DNA from: Clostridium kluyveri
GTDB lineage: Bacteria > Bacillota > Clostridia > Clostridiales > Clostridiaceae
Length of the DNA: 64,000 nt
Direction: 5' to 3'
Assembly (NCBI RefSeq): GCF_001902295.1
Contig: NZ_CP018335.1
Location: forward strand, 2,232,001 to 2,296,000
Below are positions 46,264 through 55,294 of this stretch, in pieces. The notes below the pieces were generated by a model. It saw nothing but the letters and a program-made list of their open reading frames with translations, made no database searches and was not told the origin of the DNA. The position numbers were made by a program, and so were the translations under genes. The first letter of the stretch is position 1. Every line of letters begins with the position of its first letter.

Positions 46264-47052
46264 TTATGCTAACGCACTCTCTTTTTCCTGAACGTACATT
46301 TTCCCTTCAAATTCATTCAAAAGGCTTTTATATTCTTTATTAAATACACTACTGGTTACATCCCTCGGATATTGAAAATTCACATCATAAGTTTTATATA
46401 TTTTAGAATCAGGCGACCTGGACATAATACCTATTTTCTGCCCAAGTATAAGGGCTTCTTGAATATCATGGGTAACGAAAATAATAGTTTTCTTAGTTTC
46501 AAGCCATATTCTCACCAGCTCCTTCTGCATTATTCTCCTAGTCTGAGCATCCAATGCTCCAAAAGGTTCATCCATTAATAATATTTCTGGATTATTTGCA
46601 AGTACTCGTGCAATTTGAACTCTCTGCTTCATACCGCCGGATAGCTCACTGGGAAATTTTTTTTCATGCCCGGATAGTCCAACTAACTTTATATATTTAT
46701 CAGATATAGACGCTCTTTCTTCTTTTGCTACTTTTTTCATTCTTAATCCAAATTCTACATTTTCTTTTACATTAAGCCATGGGAAAAGGGACGCATCAGG
46801 ATGCTGAAATACAACTGCCCTTTCTCTCCCAGGTTTTACCACTCCCTTGTCATTTATTAATACTTCACCTTCAGTCTTTTCAATAAAGCCTGCAATTATA
46901 TTGAGTAAAGTAGATTTTCCGCACCCGCTGGGTCCCAATAGAATAAAAAACTCTCCCCCTTGTAGATTGAGATCTATATTTTTAAGAATATAATTAGAAT
47001 CACCGTAGCTCTTACTTAAATTTTTAATTGTTATTGAATTTATTTTTGACAT
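46264..47052 (-). CDS. ssuB: Sulfonate/taurine-type ABC ATPase
   Basis: 262 aa. Walker A GPSGCGKSTLLN, the Q loop VVFQHPDASLFPWLN, signature LSGGMKQRVQIARVLA, Walker B ILLMDEPFGALD. Normal SsuB length. Thirteen bases before ssuC; the start follows AGGGGGA. Confidence 0.93.
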   Translation of the reverse strand: MSKINSITIKNLSKSYGDSNYILKNIDLNLQGGEFFILLGPSGCGKSTLLNIIAGFIEKTEGEVLINDKGVVKPGRERAVVFQHPDASLFPWLNVKENVEFGLRMKKVAKEERASISDKYIKLVGLSGHEKKFPSELSGGMKQRVQIARVLANNPEILLMDEPFGALDAQTRRIMQKELVRIWLETKKTIIFVTHDIQEALILGQKIGIMSRSPDSKIYKTYDVNFQYPRDVTSSVFNKEYKSLLNEFEGKMYVQEKESALA

Positions 47053-47095
47053 TTTAATTTTCCCCCTATTCCATGAATAATTTTAATATATGGTT

Positions 47096-48121
47096 TTATT
47101 TTATATTTTCAGGTTTATAAGTAAGTCTTTGTGGAAGTGCCTCTTCTAAAGGCTCCGTATCTATCTTGTCTTTTAAATTAAAACCACCCTTAATTAATTT
47201 ATTGGCGGATGCATATTCATATACTTCCTGTAATTGTTTTACATCATCATCATTCAACCTTATATCATTTGAACGTGTTTTAATATCTTCTTCTAAACTA
47301 TCCTTTGGAACCTTCAAAGCTTTGGCCATAATTTCAGCTGCTTCTCCTGGATTTTCACTTATATATTTAGTAGCATCATTCAACGCCAGTAATATATTTT
47401 TTCCCACATCTTTTTGTTCTAAAAATTTACTATTAGCCATCAAAAATCCGCGGAATGCAAAGGGTATATCTGCCGAACTCCCTATAATCTTAGAACCCTG
47501 TACTTTTAAAGCCTTATTTAATAAATCTCCTGAAAAAAATGCTGCTTTAACGTCGCCTTGCTGAAATGCTGAAAGAATTTCTGCATTTGCACCAAATTGT
47601 TGTTTTTTTACTTCATCTATTTTTATGTTATACTTTTCTACATACCTAGCTATAATATATTCATATACAGTTCCTCTTTGAACTCCAATTGGCTGCCCCT
47701 TTAACTCACCTGGAGAATTTATTCCGTCACGGGTTACCATTTTAATCCTACTTGCATCAAGTTGCTGAAAAAAACTAAAAATTTTTAAATCCCCACTGCT
47801 CAATCTGGAAAGTGCCGCATAATCTGCTGCCTGTCCTACATCTATTTGATTAGTCAATACAGCATCTATGGTGTCAATTCCATAAGCATATGGAATGACC
47901 TGAGCATTAATACCATATTTCTTAAAATAACCTTTATCTCTGGCAACATAAAAGATAGTTGAAAAAGCACTAGAGTCAGCTCCAATTTTAACTGTTACTT
48001 CCTTCCTGGATGAATCCGACGTACTTTGAGTTTGCGAACCACCGCCGCATCCGGCAGCTACAATCATCATTCCCACAATAAATAAAATGATTAAAGATAG
48101 TTTTTTACTTTTCACTAACAT
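47096..48121 (-). CDS. ssuA: Sulfonate-type substrate-binding lipoprotein
   Basis: 341 aa. Signal peptide with lipobox VAAGC (Cys about 25), then an SsuA/THI5-like fold (KIGADSSAFSTIFYVARDKG, YGIDTIDAVLTNQIDVGQAA). It binds an organosulfur compound for SsuBC. Roughly three quarters identical by eye to the binding protein in the nif-like operon. First gene behind S-box 4. The start is ATG after GAGGGAG; a GTG two codons on is possible. Confidence 0.9.
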   Translation of the reverse strand: MLVKSKKLSLIILFIVGMMIVAAGCGGGSQTQSTSDSSRKEVTVKIGADSSAFSTIFYVARDKGYFKKYGINAQVIPYAYGIDTIDAVLTNQIDVGQAADYAALSRLSSGDLKIFSFFQQLDASRIKMVTRDGINSPGELKGQPIGVQRGTVYEYIIARYVEKYNIKIDEVKKQQFGANAEILSAFQQGDVKAAFFSGDLLNKALKVQGSKIIGSSADIPFAFRGFLMANSKFLEQKDVGKNILLALNDATKYISENPGEAAEIMAKALKVPKDSLEEDIKTRSNDIRLNDDDVKQLQEVYEYASANKLIKGGFNLKDKIDTEPLEEALPQRLTYKPENIK

Positions 48122-48222
48122 CTACTCCCTCACATTTATTTTAAATACTCTTTTCCACTCATCTTGTCATCTTCATCACCTCTCAATTTTTATTTGTTTT
48201 CTATTAAAAAATACATAATAAA

Positions 48223-48290
48223 AAGCCAAGCATAACCTATGAATAAAGATTTATACATAATTTAATCTCTACTATAAGTTAACTTGACCT
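48223..48290 (-). repeat. Second hairpin of the ssu leader
   Basis: AGGTCAAGTTAACTTATAG ... ATAGGTTATGCTTGGCTTTTTATT: same arms as in the metK and nif-like leaders but with a longer loop. The U-rich end suggests a second terminator. Confidence 0.5.
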
Positions 48291-48310
48291 CCAGTCTTTC
48301 CAGTCGGTCC

Positions 48311-48472
48311 AATAAAAAACTCCCTGTAGAGAAACTACGGGAAGTTACATTCTCCTGTTTCTCATCTTTCAGGCTAAATATATACCTGCTGGAATTAGCA
48401 CCATTGAATAATAAACATATTCAGGTTGCCGGATATCATAGGGCCAGTCCCTCCATCACTCTTGATAAGAAG
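48311..48472 (-). promoter_or_regulatory. SAM-I riboswitch 4, upstream of ssuABC
   Basis: CUUAUCAAGAGUGAUGGAGG, GACUGGCCCUAUGAUAUCCGG, AAUGGUGCUAAUUCCAGCAGG and GAUGAGAAAC; terminator CTTCCCGTAG/CTACAGGGAG with TTTTTTATT (48312-48345). I see no clear -35/-10 pair between it and the MATE gene end. Confidence 0.94.
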
Positions 48473-48513
48473 TTTTATATTTAAGTCTACTTTTATTTAA
48501 ATTGATGTTACTA

Positions 48514-49881
48514 TTAAACCTTCAGATATTTCCACCTGCCAGCTTTTATTCTGAAAATATACATAATCGCTCTAATACTGTAATCCAAAAAAATACCTAT
48601 CATCAACCCATAAAGACCTGCATTTAAAAACTTAATTAAGCCATCGGCCATTATAAGCCTAAATATCCATAACCCTGCAATCGATGAAAATATTATATAT
48701 TTAATATCTCCTGAACTTCTTAACACACTTGAGCCCGTTTTTTCAATACCTAAAAATGGTGAAACTAAAGAAAATCCTCTAATTACAACAATACTTGCAG
48801 TTACAACTTGTAAATCTTGAGAAAATAACCTTGCAAATAGAAAGGCTCCAGAAAATTCTATGGTTGTTGAAAATAAGCCAGTAAACATTGCTATCCTAAT
48901 GTTTTCATAAGCATAAGCTTCCGCCTTTTTGAAATCCTTTTTTCCTAAACTTTGTCCAATAGTAGTAGTTGTGGTCAAAGAAAGTCCCAATAACGGTAAA
49001 AATGCCATAGAGTGTATACTTCCTCCAATTTGAAATGCAGCTGCTTCAACAGTCCCCATAGATACAACAAGTATTTGCTGCATTAAAAATCCTCCATTCA
49101 TAATTAGGTTCTCCACACATGCAGGAATCCCAATTCTTATTATTCTCTTTATTACTTTAAAATCTACTTTAAATTTACCAAAATCAATAAGACTTACTTT
49201 AGACTTTTTCCTAAATAAAATACAAACTATTACTATCCCCCCAACGATTCGTGAAATAGTAACAGCTATTGAGGCACCTTTCACACCTAGGGAGTTCAAA
49301 TAAATTACTCCTTTATACTCTAGCCCATAAATCAATAATAAACTCAATATCACATTTATTGTATTTTCAAATATAACTACATACAAAGGTGTCTTTGTAT
49401 CTCCAATTCCTCTCAAACATCCCCCTGTAACCATCTCTATTACAAAAAATGGCATCCCTAAACATACAATTTTGTAATAGGTTCTAGCTAAACTCATTAC
49501 TTTAAAATCAGCAGCTCCAAAAAAGGTAATTATTATTTGATTAGAAAATACAAATCCTAAAAAAGCAATAGAAACTCCAATTAATATACTCATAAATAGT
49601 GATTGTACCAAAACATATCTTGCATCTTTAATGCCTTTTTCTCCAGTAACTCTAGCAATTATTACTGATGAGCCCATGGCAAGTCCAGTGAAAATAGTTT
49701 GAAAAAAATTGACCAAATTGTTGACCATTCCAACTGCTGCAATAGATTCTTTTCCAAGCTTTGAAACTAATATAGTTGAAACTATGCCAACCATCATAAT
49801 CAACATCTGTTCCATTATAGTTGGCCATGCTAGTTTTATAATATCGTGACGTATTTCTTTTCTTGAATATGTTGTATCCAT
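48514..49881 (-). CDS. MATE-family efflux transporter
   Basis: 455 aa, about twelve helices in two halves. N-half ITKLAWPTIMEQMLI-like start and GMPFFVIEMVTGGCLRGIGDT; C-half IGIPACVENLIMNGGFLMQQ and GLSLTTTTTIGQSLGKKDF. Exports drugs or metabolites by Na+ or H+ coupling. Between the metK operon and the ssu operon without its own S-box. The start follows AGAAGGGGA. Confidence 0.9.
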   Translation of the reverse strand: MDTTYSRKEIRHDIIKLAWPTIMEQMLIMMVGIVSTILVSKLGKESIAAVGMVNNLVNFFQTIFTGLAMGSSVIIARVTGEKGIKDARYVLVQSLFMSILIGVSIAFLGFVFSNQIIITFFGAADFKVMSLARTYYKIVCLGMPFFVIEMVTGGCLRGIGDTKTPLYVVIFENTINVILSLLLIYGLEYKGVIYLNSLGVKGASIAVTISRIVGGIVIVCILFRKKSKVSLIDFGKFKVDFKVIKRIIRIGIPACVENLIMNGGFLMQQILVVSMGTVEAAAFQIGGSIHSMAFLPLLGLSLTTTTTIGQSLGKKDFKKAEAYAYENIRIAMFTGLFSTTIEFSGAFLFARLFSQDLQVVTASIVVIRGFSLVSPFLGIEKTGSSVLRSSGDIKYIIFSSIAGLWIFRLIMADGLIKFLNAGLYGLMIGIFLDYSIRAIMYIFRIKAGRWKYLKV

Positions 49882-49911
49882 TAAAGTCCCCTTCTAAATC
49901 AGAAAAAAGCT

Positions 49912-49945
49912 TCTAGTTTAGCTAGTTAATTAAACTGGAGTTTCT
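49912..49945 (-). terminator. Probable terminator of the metK operon
   Basis: AGTTTA/TAAACT with flanking pairs, followed on the minus strand by GCTTTTTT. It lies between the PNPOx stop and the MATE start. Confidence 0.5.
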
Positions 49946-49997
49946 AGCCACTATTGAAATTTATCCGACAACGCAATTAAAATACATCATCATATTA

Positions 49998-50468
49998 TCA
50001 ATAATTTTCATCTAATAGAGGAATAACTTCAACACGATTTTCTCCAGGGGATTTCTTAAAGTCCAATATTTTTAACTCTGATGGATCCACTCGTATTATT
50101 ATATTGTCACCTAATCCATTTTTTTTGATTCTTTCTTTAAAATTAGAATTTTTATTGCCTATTATCTCAATAGCTTTTTTAAGTTCCGCTTCATCTGTTA
50201 TTTTTACAGCTTTGCCTTTTATTGTAATATTAACAAAGGATGCTAATTCTTGATTTTCATGCTGGAAAAATACTGAAACATTTGCATTATGTTTAATTTG
50301 TTCAACTTTAGCACTTCCTCCAATAGTTGAAAAATAAGTTGTATAGCCATCTACGCCAAAAGCACCTAAAACCCTTAATGCAGGAGCATTTTCACCATTT
50401 ACTGTAGCTAATATTATATATTTTGTACTATTTAAATATTTCTTTATAAAATTCTTATCAATTGACAT
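49998..50468 (-). CDS. Pyridoxamine 5'-phosphate oxidase-like flavoprotein
   Basis: 156 aa split-barrel FMN protein: YIILATVNGENAPALRVLG and VFFQHENQELASFVNITIKG are the flavin-barrel strands. Many small members bind FMN or F420/haem without PNPOx activity, so the reaction is open. The start is ATG at 50468 behind GGAGG, not the longer frame. It follows the SDR gene; it could supply reducing flavin to the pathway of this operon. Confidence 0.8.
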   Translation of the reverse strand: MSIDKNFIKKYLNSTKYIILATVNGENAPALRVLGAFGVDGYTTYFSTIGGSAKVEQIKHNANVSVFFQHENQELASFVNITIKGKAVKITDEAELKKAIEIIGNKNSNFKERIKKNGLGDNIIIRVDPSELKILDFKKSPGENRVEVIPLLDENY

Positions 50469-50522
50469 TTGTATATACCTCCAAATAATATTCAATTTAC
50501 ATATTTAAATAAAACTATTTTA

Positions 50523-51287
50523 TTACAACATCCACCTGCCGCCATTTACATCTAAGCAAGCTCCCAGAATATAACTGGCATCTTCTGATGCTAAAAATAA
50601 AACTGCTTTTGCAATCTCGCCAGTGGTACCTAATCGTTTCAATGGTATATCTTCAAGAATCTTCTCTCGTTCTTTTTCTTTACGGGAATTCCATTCACTT
50701 TTAGACTTTTCACCACTGATAATTATACCCGGTGCAATTGAATTCACTGTAACACCATAATGCACCAGTTCTCTTGCCAAGTGCTTTGTAAAACCTACTA
50801 CCCCAGCTTTTGCAGCTGCATAATGAGGTCCTCCAAGAATTGATATTGCCCTTCCTGCTTGAGATGCGATATTTATTATCCTACCTTGCTTTTGCCTTTT
50901 AAAATTTTCAATAACGGCCTTAGAGCAAAGAAAAACACTTTTTAAATTTCTGTCAATAACAGCATCCCATTCTTCTTCTGTTAAATCTTCCACTGTTTTT
51001 GAGCCGCTGTCACCACCTGCATTATTGACTAGTACATCTACTTTGCCATACTTTTCAATTACGGATCTGAATAAATTTTCAACCTCTGACTTTTTAGTCA
51101 CATCAGCTGTTATTCCATAGCCAGTACCACCATTATCATTTATCTCATCCAATACTTTTTGTACTTCAGCTTGATTTCTTCCATTTACAATGACCACAGC
51201 TTCTCTACTAGAAAATTCTAAAGCTATTTCTCTGCCTATACCTTTAGATGAACCTGTAACAACTACAACTTTCCCTTTAAAACTCAT
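50523..51287 (-). CDS. Short-chain dehydrogenase/reductase
   Basis: 254 aa classical SDR. Cofactor loop TGSSKGIGREIALEF (residues 11-25), NNAGG near 90, active-site Tyr/Lys in HYAAAKAG near 158, and C-terminal GACLDVNGGRWML. A ketone/alcohol NAD(P)-dependent oxidoreductase; substrate unknown, though operon context (metK, radical SAM) suggests a sulfur-metabolite. A 14-codon copy of its first codons survives at 55207-55251. The start follows TAGGAGG. Confidence 0.88.
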   Translation of the reverse strand: MSFKGKVVVVTGSSKGIGREIALEFSSREAVVIVNGRNQAEVQKVLDEINDNGGTGYGITADVTKKSEVENLFRSVIEKYGKVDVLVNNAGGDSGSKTVEDLTEEEWDAVIDRNLKSVFLCSKAVIENFKRQKQGRIINIASQAGRAISILGGPHYAAAKAGVVGFTKHLARELVHYGVTVNSIAPGIIISGEKSKSEWNSRKEKEREKILEDIPLKRLGTTGEIAKAVLFLASEDASYILGACLDVNGGRWML

Positions 51288-51400
51288 TTTAACCTCCTAT
51301 TTTGTTTTAAAGATTCTGCCTCTGACTCACTCAAGTAACAAAAGCAAAATCTATATTCCATAATTCCACTTTGACCATCACAATATAAGCATAGTTAATT

Positions 51401-52594
51401 TTAAACTGCTTCTTTTTTAAATACAGGCAATAATTCATCTCCTATTTTATATAAATCATGACAAAGTGTGGTAGGTGCTGCATTACAATCATACAATTGA
51501 TCATAAGTAAATCCTGCTTTTCTAAATATATTATAAACTTTATATGCCATATCCAGATGCCATTCAGGTTCTGGAGTACGATGTCCCTCAAGTTCTGATC
51601 CTGGATTTGGGCACCATGCCCCTGCCAAGCATATTACTCCCTTTGATGCAAGGTATTCCACTCCTTCCAAAGTAGATTTTTTAGGCTCAATTCCAGCAAC
51701 TATATTTGATCTTACCCTACCATATCCAAACACCTTTACTGCACGTTCTAGAGCTTTTATCCAGTTCTCCCAACCGCCGCATTGTTCTACTTTACCCGGA
51801 CAGATACTTTTAAAAATATTCTTATCCCAAATTTCTATATTCATTGCAATTGTCCTATATCCCGCTTCCTTATATTTGTCAATCACTTCAAGATCAAGTG
51901 GAGCTCCTATAACTCCCGTTCCATTAAAGTCCTCCAGACCAGTATATTCTTTAATAGCTTCAGCTACATCAATGTAATACTCTACCTCTCTTCTCTCTGC
52001 TACAAAGCCCCCACTTATAGTAATATGTTTTGCACCATTTTTATAAGCTTCCGCTGCAGTTTCTCCTATTTGATTGGGATATTTCCACTCTATTCCCTCC
52101 TTTTCTGCATAAGTATCTTTTGTGGCATTTATATTACAAAATAGGCAATCTAATCCCTTATCTTTTAATGCACACTCATTACTATAGGCTACAAAAATAG
52201 CACCTTCTCTATTGTAGGTAGCTACATTAGACATATCCATACCATCGGAAGTTTTATAATCATAATATTTAGGATGGCTTAAAAATTCTATTGGAAATAT
52301 CTCATTTTGATTTTCTGTGAGATAGTATTTATCATTTTCATACTTAATCTCATATCTGGAATTATTATCCCATCTAAAACCTACCTTTAATCCTCCTGGT
52401 GTACTGAACCCGGTGGGAAATTCAATTCCTACATGTGGCTCATGGTCATATTCAAATAATGTATGAATTTGCTTTTGATATTTTCTATTGAAATCCAAGT
52501 GTTTGAATATCTCAGGACTTACTTTTATTCCTTCGACCATAGATGCATTTTTTATGGCCAATTCTCTGTGAAGCTGTTCTTTTATATTACTCAT
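51401..52594 (-). CDS. Radical SAM protein with CX8CX2C motif, copy A
   Basis: 397 aa. Cluster cysteines C141, C150 and C153 in NECALKDKGLDCLFCN, that is CX8CX2C rather than the usual CX3CX2C; followed by the SAM-contact strand HITISGGF. Further Cys shared with copy B at 265, 272, 328, 370 and 378 may bind an auxiliary cluster. I do not recognise a named subfamily. It is 28 bases from metK and belongs to its S-box operon. About three quarters identical by eye to copy B in the nif-like operon. Possible role: radical chemistry on a SAM-derived sulfur compound. Confidence 0.85.
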   Translation of the reverse strand: MSNIKEQLHRELAIKNASMVEGIKVSPEIFKHLDFNRKYQKQIHTLFEYDHEPHVGIEFPTGFSTPGGLKVGFRWDNNSRYEIKYENDKYYLTENQNEIFPIEFLSHPKYYDYKTSDGMDMSNVATYNREGAIFVAYSNECALKDKGLDCLFCNINATKDTYAEKEGIEWKYPNQIGETAAEAYKNGAKHITISGGFVAERREVEYYIDVAEAIKEYTGLEDFNGTGVIGAPLDLEVIDKYKEAGYRTIAMNIEIWDKNIFKSICPGKVEQCGGWENWIKALERAVKVFGYGRVRSNIVAGIEPKKSTLEGVEYLASKGVICLAGAWCPNPGSELEGHRTPEPEWHLDMAYKVYNIFRKAGFTYDQLYDCNAAPTTLCHDLYKIGDELLPVFKKEAV

Positions 52595-52622
52595 ATGAAA
52601 AAATCCTCCTACTTAATTTTGT

Positions 52623-53819
52623 TTAAGAATAAATAATACTGCTCTCTAATTCCTTTTTAATTTCATTAACCTTATCAAGTTTTTCCCAAGGCAAATCTAT
52701 ATCTGTTCTCCCAAAATGTCCATAAGCAGCTGTACTTTTATATATAGGTCTTCTCAAGTCAAGATCCCTTATAATTGCGGCTGGTCTTAAATCAAACAAC
52801 TTATCTATGATTTCCACTATTCTGCCATCGCTTATCTTTCCTGTACCAAAAGTGTCTACACTTATAGATACTGGCTTTGCAACACCTATGGCATAGGCTA
52901 TTTCTATTTCTATTTTATCGGATATTCCTGCCGCCACTAAATTCTTTGCTACCCATCTTGCAGCATAAGCTCCAGATCTGTCAACTTTGGTTGGATCCTT
53001 CCCTGAAAATGCACCACCGCCGTGTCTTCCATATCCTCCATAGGTATCAACTATTATCTTTCTGCCTGTAAGTCCAGAATCAGCCTCTGGTCCCCCTTTT
53101 ACAAATCTTCCTGTTGGATTTACAAGATATTTTGTATTTAAATCTATCAATTCTTCCGGTATTGTCACTTTAATAACTTCATCTATTAAGTCTTTCTGAA
53201 TTTTGTCATGGCTTATGTCTTTCTCATGCTGGGAAGATATAAGTATGGTATCCACCCTTATAGGTTTATCTCCCTCATATTCTACTGTAACTTGTGTTTT
53301 CCCATCAGGTCCTAAATATGGAATTATGCCTTTTTTTCTTACTTCTGCAAGTTTTCTTGAGAGTTTATGTGCCAGTGATATGGGAAGAGGAATATATTCT
53401 GGAGTTTCATTTGTTGCAAATCCAAATACCATTCCCTGATCTCCAGCTCCAATTGCTTCAATATCATCCTTTTCACCCTCTTTAGATTCCAGTGATTCAT
53501 CCACTCCAAGTGCAATATCTGAAGACTGTTCGTCTATTGAGGTTATTACTGCACAGTTAGCTGCATCAAATCCAAACTTTGAATTATTATACCCTATGTC
53601 ACTTATGGTTTTTCTCACTATCTTTGGTATATCTACATAGGCTTTAGTTGATATCTCTCCCACTAAAAGCACAAGTCCAGTATTTACAACCGTCTCGCAA
53701 GCCACTCTTCCGTTTTTATCCTGTTCAGTAATTGCATCCAGTACTGCATCCGATATTTGATCACATATCTTATCTGGATGTCCCTCTGTAACAGATTCCG
53801 ATGTAAATAATCTACCCAT
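52623..53819 (-). CDS. metK: S-adenosylmethionine synthetase
   Basis: 398 aa, full length. Motifs: FTSESVTEGHPDKICDQISD at the front, GAGDQGMVFGFA in the middle, GGAFSGKDPTKVDRS (P-loop-like) and DLRRPIYKSTAAYGHFGR at the end. It makes SAM from methionine and ATP, so its S-box gives direct product feedback. The start is ATG ten bases after AAGGAG; the in-frame TTG upstream lies too close to that site. Confidence 0.98.
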   Translation of the reverse strand: MGRLFTSESVTEGHPDKICDQISDAVLDAITEQDKNGRVACETVVNTGLVLLVGEISTKAYVDIPKIVRKTISDIGYNNSKFGFDAANCAVITSIDEQSSDIALGVDESLESKEGEKDDIEAIGAGDQGMVFGFATNETPEYIPLPISLAHKLSRKLAEVRKKGIIPYLGPDGKTQVTVEYEGDKPIRVDTILISSQHEKDISHDKIQKDLIDEVIKVTIPEELIDLNTKYLVNPTGRFVKGGPEADSGLTGRKIIVDTYGGYGRHGGGAFSGKDPTKVDRSGAYAARWVAKNLVAAGISDKIEIEIAYAIGVAKPVSISVDTFGTGKISDGRIVEIIDKLFDLRPAAIIRDLDLRRPIYKSTAAYGHFGRTDIDLPWEKLDKVNEIKKELESSIIYS

Positions 53820-53855
53820 TTTTATCAATCTCCTTTTTTCTATGTTTTATCTTTT

Positions 53856-53882
53856 CTTGTTACCATTTTAGTAAAAAGTCTA
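53856..53882. promoter_or_regulatory. TACC/GTAA dyad in the metK leader
   Basis: TTGTTACCATTTTAGTAAAAAG; weaker copy of the dyads at 41447, 43622, 61273 and 63146, about 40 bases from the start codon. Confidence 0.45.
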
Positions 53883-54005
53883 TTTGCATTTATATCTTTT
53901 TAATCCTATACTTGTTCATAGTTAAAAATTCATATAACTCATGTAGTCCTTTCATATTTCACCTCCCAACTTTTATTTATTTTCTACTAAAAAATGTACA
54001 ATAAA

Positions 54006-54043
54006 AGGCCAAGTATAACCTAATGGATAAGTTAACTCGACCT
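54006..54043 (-). repeat. Second hairpin of the metK leader
   Basis: AGGTCGAGTTAACTTAT ... GGTTATACTTGGCCT then TTTTATT: back-up terminator-like stem downstream of the S-box terminator. Confidence 0.5.
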
Positions 54044-54062
54044 CCAGTATTCTAGTCAGTCC

Positions 54063-54223
54063 AAATAAAAAACTTCCTATGGAGAGAACCCATAAGAAGC
54101 TGTATCCTATTGTCTCTCATCTTTCAGGTTATATTACCTGCTGGAATTAGCACCATTGAATATGAATACATTCAGGTTGCCGGGCATCATAGGGCCAGTC
54201 CCTCCACCTCTCTTGATAAGAAG
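54063..54223 (-). promoter_or_regulatory. SAM-I riboswitch 5, upstream of metK
   Basis: CUUAUCAAGAGAGGUGGAGG, GACUGGCCCUAUGAUGCCCGG, AAUGGUGCUAAUUCCAGCAGG, GAUGAGAGAC; terminator CTTCTTATGG/CCATAGGAAG with TTTTTTATT. Over about 185 bases it differs at only two positions from riboswitch 6. Confidence 0.96.
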
Positions 54224-54255
54224 TTCTATATTTAATTATTCATCTTTTGATTTAA

Positions 54256-54284
54256 ATTATATAATCTTTAAAATGTTTTGTCAA
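54256..54284 (-). promoter_or_regulatory. Promoter of the metK operon
   Basis: TTGACA (54284-54279), 17 bases, TATAAT (54261-54256): consensus hexamers. Confidence 0.85.
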
Positions 54285-54406
54285 TACCAAATTTAATTAT
54301 AATTTCGAAAAATTAGTATTTTAAATTATAATAATTCTAATAATCCAAATATATATTATTTTCATTCTATTTTCGAGCAATTCTAAAGATGGTTTTCTTA
54401 AATTTA

Positions 54407-55186
54407 CTAACCATATATATCCTTATGGACTAATTCTGTAAAAAGTTCTAAATTATTAAGCAATACATTTTTAATAGTTTGTATAGTATTTTGTAATTTT
54501 TCAGAACCGAATTGCGGATTCCAATCAGTCCACAATTCATCACTGATCGCCAAAATATTACATACATCTATTCCCCTATATTTTCCTACAACATATAGTG
54601 CTGAAGTTTCCATTTCCACAGCAGCAATACCTTTTTTCTTGTAATCCTCGACTTTACTTTTTAGCTCTCTATAAATTGCATCTGTTGTCCAAATGGCTCC
54701 AGTGGTTGAATGGATAGCTTCATTGCAAAAAGCTTTTTGTAATTGTTCCAATAGTCTTTTACTCGGCAGACCCTCGGAATTATCTTTTAAATAATGATAA
54801 GAGGTCCCTTCTTCACGAATACAATTATTTGCAATTACTATACTTCCCACAGGTATGGAGGGCTGTAGACTTCCAGCAAAACCAATTCCTATAAAAACTT
54901 TTGCACCACAAACAATAAGTTGTTCAAGTGTGCTAACCGCAGATGGCGCACCCACTGGTAGGGCGACAAAAGTTACATCTCGGCCATTAGTTGTCCAATT
55001 GTAAACAATACTATTTTTTGTCCAATTTGCCATGGGTTCTAACTGAAATTCCTCTGCAATAGTTTTTATTAAATTACCATCCCACGAGCCAATAACTATA
55101 GGAGCAATTTTGTAATCATCTATTGATATTCCTTGTCTTAATGCTAAATGTTCTAGAAACAATGCTGCATTAATTTTTTCTTCCAT
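54407..55186 (-). CDS. Nucleoside phosphorylase / nucleosidase family protein
   Basis: 259 aa PNP_UDP family. Phosphate/nucleoside segments: GIGFAGSLQPSIPVGSIVIA and the ribose-binding AAVEMETSALYVVGKYRG near 195, with Asp in AISDELW for base contact. Uridine phosphorylase, purine phosphorylase and MTA/SAH nucleosidase cannot be told apart by eye. As last gene of a SAM-riboswitch operon with nitrogenase-like subunits, action on methylthioadenosine or S-adenosylhomocysteine is the attractive reading. The start follows AAAAGGAG. Confidence 0.82.
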   Translation of the reverse strand: MEEKINAALFLEHLALRQGISIDDYKIAPIVIGSWDGNLIKTIAEEFQLEPMANWTKNSIVYNWTTNGRDVTFVALPVGAPSAVSTLEQLIVCGAKVFIGIGFAGSLQPSIPVGSIVIANNCIREEGTSYHYLKDNSEGLPSKRLLEQLQKAFCNEAIHSTTGAIWTTDAIYRELKSKVEDYKKKGIAAVEMETSALYVVGKYRGIDVCNILAISDELWTDWNPQFGSEKLQNTIQTIKNVLLNNLELFTELVHKDIYG

Positions 55187-55206
55187 AACTATTTTTCTCC
55201 TTTTAA

Positions 55207-55251
55207 TTAAGATGAACCTGCAATAATCGCAGCCTTCCCTTTAAAACTCAT
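55207..55251 (-). pseudogene. 14-codon relic of an SDR gene start
   Basis: Reads MSFKGKAAIIAGSS then stop, matching the first 14 codons of the SDR (MSFKGKVVVVTGSS) at DNA and protein level. All following SDR sequence is missing. It lies directly before the nucleosidase ribosome binding site and marks a duplication followed by deletion. Confidence 0.85.
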
Positions 55252-55294
55252 TTTATCCTATCTAAAATATACAGACCACACGCGCTGTATTACA

